This document shows, in pieces, positions 1 to 4,540 of a DNA stretch of 6,817 nt. Position 1 is the first letter of the stretch. Each line of letters starts with the position of its first letter. This stretch comes from Anaerolineales bacterium (lineage in GTDB: Bacteria > Chloroflexota > Anaerolineae > Promineifilales > Promineifilaceae). The position numbers were made by a program, and so were the translations under genes. The stretch is from contig JAGQGA010000293.1 in the NCBI GenBank assembly GCA_020432595.1, positions 1 to 6,817 on the forward strand, in the 5' to 3' direction. The notes below the pieces were generated by a model, which saw only the letters and a list, made by a program, of their open reading frames with translations, ran no database searches and was not told the origin of the DNA.

Positions 1-655
1 CGGCCAGCAAAAAAGGAAGCATGACCAGGGCAAACAGCAGAAAGGGGAAGAGGAGATAACGCCAGTTGCGGCTGTGCAGCAGGGCAATGGGCAGGGTAAC
101 GGCTCCGGTGAGCTTGACGAGCATAGCCGCGCCAATGGCAAGGGCTGAACGCACATGCTGCTGTCGCAGAAAAAAGAGGATGGAAACGGCAATAAAAAAG
201 ACGATGATGGATTCGTCCTGACGGCGGAGGATGGTGTTGCCAAAGGTGAGGGGGTTGAGAAGGAAAAAAACGGCCGTTTTATACCCCACCTCCCGCGTCT
301 CCCCCATATAAAGCAGCACCAGTGCCGCAAACAGGTTAAACAGCGAAAAATAGAGCATGAACGACAGCGTTGACCAGGGGTTTAGATGTCCAAACCAGCC
401 TGAAACCACACTAGGCACAATCAGCAACAGGTTGGTTAGCGGCGGCGTAGTGGTAAACACATCCCGATACAGCACCCCTCCATTCAGAATCGTCTCTGTG
501 CGAGCTAACCACGGATCGGCAAAACGAGGTTGCTCGATTGTTCCGTAATATCCCTTAGGTGCATGAAAAAAGTAGGCAATACCTAAATAAAAAGCCACCA
601 GCAAGACAGAGAGAACAAGCAGACGACCCTCATATGAGGCGAAACGTTTTTTCAC
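1..655 (-). CDS. GT-C family membrane glycosyltransferase-like protein (GT87/GT39-like), N-terminal part
   Basis: An open frame runs on the minus strand from a GTG at 655-653 to the left edge with no stop: 218 codons are visible and the C-terminus is missing. The start is chosen because AGAGG lies at 665-669, nine bases upstream. The protein opens MKKRFASYEGR, followed by a membrane segment (about 12-30). A hydrophilic loop then contains RTETILNGGVLYRDVF (52-67) and TPPL (70-73), the acidic-then-proline pattern of the first outer loop in GT-C glycosyltransferases. More membrane segments lie at about 74-90, 97-117, 127-139, 150-163 and 200-218. AAMLVKLTGAVTLPIALL (176-193) resembles the 'K-x-x-P' helix of GT87/DUF2029 enzymes. 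From family knowledge, such proteins move a sugar from a polyprenyl-phosphate carrier to an extracytoplasmic acceptor; donor and acceptor cannot be told here. It lies 58 bases downstream of the secreted-protein gene on the same strand and may be co-transcribed with it. It carries one AACGGCCGTT (269-278), read as TAV at 127-129. Confidence 0.8.
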   Translation of the reverse strand, partial: MKKRFASYEGRLLVLSVLLVAFYLGIAYFFHAPKGYYGTIEQPRFADPWLARTETILNGGVLYRDVFTTTPPLTNLLLIVPSVVSGWFGHLNPWSTLSFMLYFSLFNLFAALVLLYMGETREVGYKTAVFFLLNPLTFGNTILRRQDESIIVFFIAVSILFFLRQQHVRSALAIGAAMLVKLTGAVTLPIALLHSRNWRYLLFPFLLFALVMLPFLLA

Positions 656-666
656 GGTTATACGCC

Positions 667-697
667 TCTGGGAAGAGGGCAAAGCCCCCTTCCCAGA
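667..697 (-). promoter_or_regulatory. Intergenic hairpin overlapping the gene 1 ribosome binding site
   Basis: TCTGGGAAGAGGGC (667-680) and GCCCCCTTCCCAGA (684-697) pair at 13 of 14 positions around an AAA loop. The hairpin begins 16 bases after the stop codon of the secreted-protein gene and ends in the AGAGG that serves the downstream GTG start. No T-run follows it on the minus strand, so it is not a canonical intrinsic terminator. It could stabilise the upstream mRNA end, partially terminate, or restrain translation of the downstream gene. The structure is seen directly; the role is inferred. Confidence 0.55.
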
Positions 698-713
698 AAA
701 CAACTACAACTTT

Positions 714-1766
714 TTAGGGCAAATTTGTGGCGCCAAAGTAATCAAAATGTGGTTCCGCGCCTGAATACTCGTCAGTTGCGGCCAAAACCCCAAAATAACG
801 ATCACCAAGATAGGTCGCATCATTAACAGTGGCTTCAACTTCTCCATTAATCCGAATCACAATCTCACCATCGTCATGGACTTCTACAGTCCACGTGTTC
901 CAGTCATTCGGATTTACCGATACCTCGTTGTAATCAACCAATGTCACACCTCGGCCGGCATTATCTCGCGGATCGTGGCTATCAATACGCTTCAAGTTCA
1001 TCCGTAAACTGTTCGTTGAACCATGCCAGATAACCAACAACCGATAGTAATGATTGAAGCAAGTCCAATAATCTGCTACAGGACAGGGCAAACCATTCCA
1101 ATCAGCACCAAAAATAAGACCATAAGCGTGCAAATTGTCTACACCCGAATCAAACTTCACCCGCGTGCTCAATTTATAGGAACCTGTAGGTGCTTGAACC
1201 AGTGGTGAGGCAATCGCGTAATCCCAACGTCCACGAATCTTAACGACAAGCTCGTTATTCTCATAGTAGCTGGCATTGTTCACATCATCAGTATCTTGCC
1301 GCCGAATCGCCCAGCCGCTATTGCCCGACGAAAAGTCGTCATAATAATCAACAACAATGCAGCGGGCGTTAGACCAAATACTTGGGATGTCGTTGGCAAA
1401 TGCCCGCACCTGGTAACAGTAGCTGTTATTAATGGAAGCCGGCATCGAAAAGGCGTAGTTGGTCGTCGTCGTGTTGTAGAACAAGGGTGATTCAAAGTTG
1501 GTGTTTGGTGCCTCACGAACCTCGTAGCGGGTAATATCAGGGGCTGGCTGAGTCCAGGTTGCCGTCCAGCTATTTTCCGAGGAGGAGCGGGTCAGAGGCT
1601 GCAAAATGGGGGTAGGCACCGCTTTATAAGCAATGGGCAAATACGTGGTATAGGTATTGGCTTGGGCAGCCAGATGGGGGGTGAAAAACAAGATCGAGAG
1701 TAAAAGCATAAAACCGCCTGCCCCAATCTTGACAAGCTGTTTAACAGGTTGAAACGAACTTTCCAT
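714..1766 (-). CDS. Secreted protein with fibronectin-III-like and concanavalin/LamG-like domains
   Basis: This is a 350-residue exported protein. The start is set at the ATG at 1766-1764 because GGAGGAAG lies at 1770-1777 with ideal spacing; a longer in-frame start at 1817 would add 17 residues and bury the signal peptide. Residues 1-36 form a signal peptide: lysines at 9 and 13, hydrophobic core 14-28, and cleavage likely after AQA (34-36). The mature end has TYLPIAYK (41-48), a short motif I associate with exported Chloroflexota proteins. Residues about 51-139 look like a fibronectin-III domain (WTATWTQP, RYEVREA, YCYQVRA, WSNARC), with Cys117 and Cys136 possibly bonded. Residues about 143-350 start DDFSSGNSGW and end HFDYFGATNLP, the pattern of concanavalin/LamG-like beta-sandwiches (compare DUF1080) that often bind or act on glycans; Cys228 and Cys236 may form a second bond. 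No catalytic residues are recognised. The gene is more AT-rich than its neighbours and has no AACGGCCGTT. Confidence 0.85.
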   Translation of the reverse strand: MESSFQPVKQLVKIGAGGFMLLLSILFFTPHLAAQANTYTTYLPIAYKAVPTPILQPLTRSSSENSWTATWTQPAPDITRYEVREAPNTNFESPLFYNTTTTNYAFSMPASINNSYCYQVRAFANDIPSIWSNARCIVVDYYDDFSSGNSGWAIRRQDTDDVNNASYYENNELVVKIRGRWDYAIASPLVQAPTGSYKLSTRVKFDSGVDNLHAYGLIFGADWNGLPCPVADYWTCFNHYYRLLVIWHGSTNSLRMNLKRIDSHDPRDNAGRGVTLVDYNEVSVNPNDWNTWTVEVHDDGEIVIRINGEVEATVNDATYLGDRYFGVLAATDEYSGAEPHFDYFGATNLP

Positions 1767-1769
1767 ATT

Positions 1770-1777
1770 CTTCCTCC
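1770..1777 (-). promoter_or_regulatory. Strong Shine-Dalgarno site fixing the start of the secreted-protein gene
   Basis: On the minus strand GGAGGAAG is followed by AAT and then ATG; GGAGG is six bases from the start. It favours the ATG at 1766 over the in-frame ATG at 1817, which has no such site. It contrasts with the two divergent genes at 4406 and 4541, which have no recognisable ribosome binding site. Confidence 0.8.
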
Positions 1778-1838
1778 AAACAAATCCTGGTTCTGCAAAA
1801 TGTAGACGCTGTATCACGCCGGGTGGCGGCTATACAGT

Positions 1839-1873
1839 AAAAAAGTGCCCTTCATATGACCATAAGGGGCACT
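1839..1873 (-). terminator. Intrinsic terminator downstream of the 821-residue glycosyltransferase gene
   Basis: On the minus strand AGTGCCC (1873-1867) pairs perfectly with GGGCACT (1850-1844), and a run of six T follows immediately (1844-1839, sharing the last base of the stem). The stem can be extended by a few pairs if one-base bulges are allowed. It lies about 70 bases past the TAG stop at 1941-1943 and before the secreted-protein gene. It therefore separates the two transcription units, and the secreted-protein gene should have its own promoter between about 1767 and 1838; I could not choose a convincing one. The remaining spacer (1874-1940) shows nothing I recognise. Confidence 0.75.
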
Positions 1874-1940
1874 CTTTGATGCCTTTTTCGCAAAGAACCG
1901 TTTCCTATTAACGTTAAATTTGAGACTTTCGCCAAAACCG

Positions 1941-4406
1941 CTATGGCTTGGCAATGTCAGTAGATTCTACCGTGTTGGGTTTTTCTGTCAATGCCACGCT
2001 ATCGAGGGTGATCAAGTTATGTTCCATGTTCGGCACTGACAGCCGTTCCTGCGTTATTAGATTGTACATACCGGTCACAAGGGTGTAGCTGCCCAGCGGC
2101 GTTTCGGCAGGGATGGGGATAATGTGGGGATCGGCAATGATTTGGCCGGGTTCCCAATGCGTGGTAGGGGTGATGTTACATTCGGGTGCGCCATCGTGCT
2201 GGGCGTAGAGGGTGCCATCTTGCAGCAGGTGGGCGAAGGTTTGGTAGTTTTGGTCAAAGGGAGTGAGGGCTTGCCAGTAGAGGACGACGGTGAGTGTGCC
2301 GCTGGGGTGGGCGTTGGTTTGGTCAATGTCGTAGCCGAGGAATTGTACCTGTTGGTCGCCAAGGATGAGTGAGAAGGGGTGGGAAACGGCCGTTTCTGCT
2401 CCCCCCTCTCCCCTTCCCACCATCTCCTCCGGCGTGCGCCACTGCCGAAAGGTTGTTGCCTCTATCGTTTCTACTTGGTCGGCGGGCTGGCGGGTGTAGA
2501 TTTTGAGGGAAGAACGGCCGTTTACCGTCACCTCATACTGCTGATGCAGCCCTGCCACAAACGCCGCATCATACGGCATCTCATCCTGCACCTGCTGCGC
2601 CAAAATAAACGTTTCCGCATTTTGGCAGTAGGTGTGGGGCGCATCGGCCAGATAAAACTGCGTCACCTCCTCTTCCTCGTTGCTGCCATAGGGCCAGGCC
2701 AGCGGCAGTGCCGCCACCGCCCGCCACCCTGCCTGGTGGGGAAAACCAAACACCCCATACAGCGGCGGCTCATCCCAGGTGGTGGGGTAAAACGGGGGGC
2801 GGTTTTCCGCCCAGGTGCGTTGACGTTCGGGGGTCACATCCACAAACATGAGAATGACGTAGAGGGTGGAGATAGCGATGAAGAGGGTGAAAACGGCCGT
2901 TTGTAAATAGGACGCGGACAAACGCGGACGAACGCGGACGAATTGCCACAGATAATCTGCCCCTAGCGCAGCCAAGATGCTGGCCGCCGGAAAAAAGGTG
3001 TAGATGTGGGTGCGGGGGTCAATGACGACCAGGGTGTAGAACAGCAGTGGGACGAGGAAGGCGAGCAAAACGGCCGTTTTTTCCCACCCCCGCTGCCAAA
3101 ACCACGCCCCAACGAGCAGCAGCAGCAGCAGCCCCACCGTGTAGTAAAGGCTGTTGTAGAAGGTAATCATTTGCCAGACGGCCGGCCCGCTCCAGTTCAG
3201 CCAACTGCCCTCGTTTCCCCCTTGCAGCCGCCCCACCAGCAAATAGCTGCCGGTGCGGGCAAAGTTGGGGTTGAGCAAAAACGGCACGTAAAACAGCCCC
3301 AAGCAGACCGCGCCAACCAGCACCCCCTTGCCCCACGCCGCCCAATCGAGCTGGTGCAGCGGCCACAGGCGGGGCCACAGCAGCCAGACAATGGCGGGAA
3401 CGACCAGCACGGCATCGTAATGCGCCAGCAGCCCCCCGGCCAAAAACGCCGCCACCAGCAGTAAATCCCGCTGCCGGCCGTCTTGCCGGTAACGGTCGGC
3501 GTGGAGCAACGCCAAGCTGCCCCACAGCATAACCAGGCTTTGGTATTGGATGATGCGGCCAAAGGCGATGGTGAAGCCGTTGATAGCCAGCAGCAGCCCG
3601 GCAAGGAGGGCGACGCGGCGGCCAAACCAGCGGTGAGCGAGGGCCATAACGGCCGTTATGGCCGCCACATTCGCCAGCAAAAACGGCAGCCGCGCCCAAA
3701 ACTCGGTGATGGTGCCGCTGCTGCCCCAGGTCAACAGCGGCAACAAAATCTCCACTGGCCCCTTTTGATGCAGCCATAGTTCGGCATCGTCCCCCAGCAG
3801 TGCCGCCGCCGCCCGCATTAAAATGATCCCCTCATCCCCCTGGAACTCTTTGTAGCCTAAATTGACGAGCCGCAGCAGTACCGCGCTAATTAAAAGCAAT
3901 GGCAACGCGGATAACCCAGGTTTGAATGGATTCTCGCGGATTTTTTTCGCACTTACCCGTAAAAATCCGCCTCGATCCACGTCATCCGCGCTGCCATTTT
4001 CTTCTCCGCGTTCGTCCGCGTTTGTCCGTGTCCCAATGAACAGAGGCAACAGAGCCAACAGCACGCCTAATGTCAGCACACCCCAGCGCGGCATGGGGCC
4101 GGGCAGGTAGTGGAAAAGGAGGGCGGCGATGATGGCGAGCAAGAAGGTGAGACCAACGGCCGTTAACGGCCGTTCTTCCTGGAAAATGGGACGCGGACGA
4201 ACACGGACAAACACGGATGAATCTGCGGAATCTTTGCTTTGCCCGCGTCGTGGTGTGTTGTTATCCCCCAACCTTGCCCAGGCCAGAGCTGGCAGCACCC
4301 ACCACAGCAAAAAGGCCGCTGCCTGCTGCGCGTCTCCTTGGGGGAGAAACCAGAGCAAAACGGCCGTTATGCCAATCACCAAAATCCACCAAACACATCG
4401 TTGCAT
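1941..4406 (-). CDS. GT39/PMT-like membrane glycosyltransferase with N-terminal extension and C-terminal beta-sandwich
   Basis: This 821-residue membrane protein resembles the ArnT/protein-mannosyltransferase family (GT39, PMT_2), which transfers a sugar from a polyprenyl-phosphate donor on the outer face of the membrane. The core begins near residue 165: a membrane helix (168-182), then FQGDEG (188-193), whose Asp191-Glu192 match the expected catalytic acidic loop. HQKGP (213-217) follows, then many helices between 219 and 461, and DPRTHIYTFFPAAS (463-476). A further helix lies at 500-521. Residues 530-640 are extracytoplasmic, and 681-795 form a beta-sandwich (FLGYDI, VVLYWQAL, FAHLLQD, WEPGQIIAD, GSYTLVTGMY) shared with the divergent gene. 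Residues 1-164 are an extension with about four helices and repeat-derived loops. The ATG at 4406 is the first possible start: an in-frame TAG lies upstream and there is no ribosome binding site. Translated repeats occupy about 65-73, 125-167 and 490-499, and eight AACGGCCGTT decamers lie within. The exact sugar and acceptor are unknown. Confidence 0.88.
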   Translation of the reverse strand: MQRCVWWILVIGITAVLLWFLPQGDAQQAAAFLLWWVLPALAWARLGDNNTPRRGQSKDSADSSVFVRVRPRPIFQEERPLTAVGLTFLLAIIAALLFHYLPGPMPRWGVLTLGVLLALLPLFIGTRTNADERGEENGSADDVDRGGFLRVSAKKIRENPFKPGLSALPLLLISAVLLRLVNLGYKEFQGDEGIILMRAAAALLGDDAELWLHQKGPVEILLPLLTWGSSGTITEFWARLPFLLANVAAITAVMALAHRWFGRRVALLAGLLLAINGFTIAFGRIIQYQSLVMLWGSLALLHADRYRQDGRQRDLLLVAAFLAGGLLAHYDAVLVVPAIVWLLWPRLWPLHQLDWAAWGKGVLVGAVCLGLFYVPFLLNPNFARTGSYLLVGRLQGGNEGSWLNWSGPAVWQMITFYNSLYYTVGLLLLLLVGAWFWQRGWEKTAVLLAFLVPLLFYTLVVIDPRTHIYTFFPAASILAALGADYLWQFVRVRPRLSASYLQTAVFTLFIAISTLYVILMFVDVTPERQRTWAENRPPFYPTTWDEPPLYGVFGFPHQAGWRAVAALPLAWPYGSNEEEEVTQFYLADAPHTYCQNAETFILAQQVQDEMPYDAAFVAGLHQQYEVTVNGRSSLKIYTRQPADQVETIEATTFRQWRTPEEMVGRGEGGAETAVSHPFSLILGDQQVQFLGYDIDQTNAHPSGTLTVVLYWQALTPFDQNYQTFAHLLQDGTLYAQHDGAPECNITPTTHWEPGQIIADPHIIPIPAETPLGSYTLVTGMYNLITQERLSVPNMEHNLITLDSVALTEKPNTVESTDIAKP
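2910..2938 (-). repeat. 29-bp dispersed repeat, copy 1 (in frame in the 821-residue gene)
   Basis: On the minus strand this reads TCCGCGTTCGTCCGCG followed by TTTGTCCGCGTCC and is identical over 29 bases to the copy at 4566-4594. It is translated as part of FVRVRPRLSAS (489-499), in a loop between two membrane helices. Internally it is three near-copies of a 10-base unit (TCCGCGTTYG). Confidence 0.85.
3642..3663. repeat. Perfect 22-bp palindrome centred on an AACGGCCGTT copy
   Basis: The decamer at 3648-3657 is flanked by GGCCAT on the left and ATGGCC on the right, which makes the whole 22 bases self-complementary. It lies in the 821-residue gene and encodes part of the helix around ITAVMALA (250-257). 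Confidence 0.8.
3906..4000. repeat. Inverted-repeat dispersed element, copy A (in frame in the 821-residue gene)
   Basis: The element shares CGCGGATAAC (3906-3915), a GCGGATTT arm, AAAATCCGC, CGATCCACGT and TGCCATTTT, in this order, with the intergenic sequence at 6723-6806. Its arms GCGGATTTTT (3936-3945) and AAAAATCCGC (3961-3970) are perfect 10-bp reverse complements with a 15-base loop. The adjoining 29-bp repeat copy 2 follows at once. Together they encode residues 125-167, a charged linker between two membrane helices just before the GT39 core. Confidence 0.7.
4005..4033 (+). repeat. 29-bp dispersed repeat, copy 2 (reverse orientation to its gene)
   Basis: This differs from the 4566-4594 copy by one base (GTG for GCG near its end). 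It lies next to element A and is in opposite orientation to the other two copies in this gene, so it is translated as GTRTNADERGEE (125-136) instead of RVRPR. Confidence 0.8.
4155..4174. repeat. Tandem pair of AACGGCCGTT
   Basis: Two decamers abut without a spacer to give a 20-bp palindrome. They are read in two frames in succession, giving ERPLTAV (78-84) in the 821-residue protein: the first as RP and the second as TAV. Confidence 0.85.
4189..4217 (-). repeat. 29-bp dispersed repeat, copy 3
   Basis: Four transitions separate it from copy 1 over 29 bases. On the gene's strand it encodes SVFVRVRPRP (64-73) in a loop between the second and third hydrophobic segments of the 821-residue protein, in the same reading frame as copies 1 and 4. 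Confidence 0.75.
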
Positions 4407-4412
4407 GGGGCA

Positions 4413-4442
4413 ATTGTAGCCAACTTTGGGGATGGTTGCCTA
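4413..4442 (-). promoter_or_regulatory. Predicted promoter of the 821-residue glycosyltransferase gene, leaderless geometry
   Basis: On the minus strand a -10-like TACAAT (4418-4413, five of six consensus bases) is preceded by an 18-base spacer and TAGGCA (4442-4437, four of six). TACAAT is only six bases from the ATG at 4406, so transcription would begin at or within a base or two of the start codon. This fits the absence of a Shine-Dalgarno site. The match is seen in sequence; promoter function and the leaderless state are inferred. Confidence 0.5.
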
Positions 4443-4449
4443 ATTTCCG

Positions 4450-4483
4450 AGACCTCAGAGGTTTCAGAAAACCTCTGAGGTCT
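4450..4483. repeat. Perfect 15-bp inverted repeat (REP-like hairpin) between divergent genes
   Basis: AGACCTCAGAGGTTT (4450-4464) and AAACCTCTGAGGTCT (4469-4483) are exact reverse complements separated by the four bases CAGA. The hairpin lies between the two divergent promoter-like sites and belongs to neither coding region. A weak TTTT follows on the plus strand, but no plus-strand gene lies upstream to be terminated. It resembles REP-type intergenic hairpins; a regulatory site for both genes is the alternative. Confidence 0.7.
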
Positions 4484-4502
4484 GGATTTTCTAAGCCAAC
4501 AG

Positions 4503-4531
4503 TTGAACATCTCTGGCAAACACCGTAAGAT
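4503..4531 (+). promoter_or_regulatory. Predicted promoter of the 717-residue membrane protein gene, leaderless geometry
   Basis: TTGAAC (4503-4508) and TAAGAT (4526-4531) each match four of six sigma-70 consensus bases and have the optimal 17-base spacer. The ATG is at 4541, so the predicted start point (about 4537-4539) leaves a leader of only a few bases. No Shine-Dalgarno site is visible before this ATG. Function is inferred. Confidence 0.45.
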
Positions 4532-4540
4532 CAGCACCCT

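Noticed and set aside
628..639. 12-bp palindrome CCTCATATGAGG near the start of the left gene
   Set aside because: It encodes ordinary residues (ASYEG region) and has no second copy in the window; likely chance.
1767..1817. Upstream ATG (1817) adding 17 residues to the secreted protein
   Set aside because: No ribosome binding site, and it would push the signal peptide inward; the ATG at 1766 has a strong GGAGGAAG.
1767..1838. Promoter for the secreted-protein gene
   Set aside because: TATAGC and TACATT are possible -10 sites, but neither has an acceptable -35 at 16-18 bases, so no single site could be supported.
3019..3777. 252-codon alternative frame on the minus strand within the 821-residue gene
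   Set aside because: It is a shifted-frame shadow rich in Ala, Gly and Arg; the main frame shows continuous membrane helices and GT39 motifs.
3906..4034. Insertion sequence or transposase remnant
   Set aside because: There is no transposase-like coding sequence; the element is short and best described as a non-autonomous or palindromic repeat.
4005..4217. CRISPR-like repeats
   Set aside because: Copies are few, in both orientations, spaced irregularly and translated in frame; there are no uniform spacers or cas genes.
4450..4483. Hairpin as an intrinsic terminator
   Set aside because: It sits between divergent genes with nothing upstream to terminate on either strand, and has only a weak TTTT on one side.
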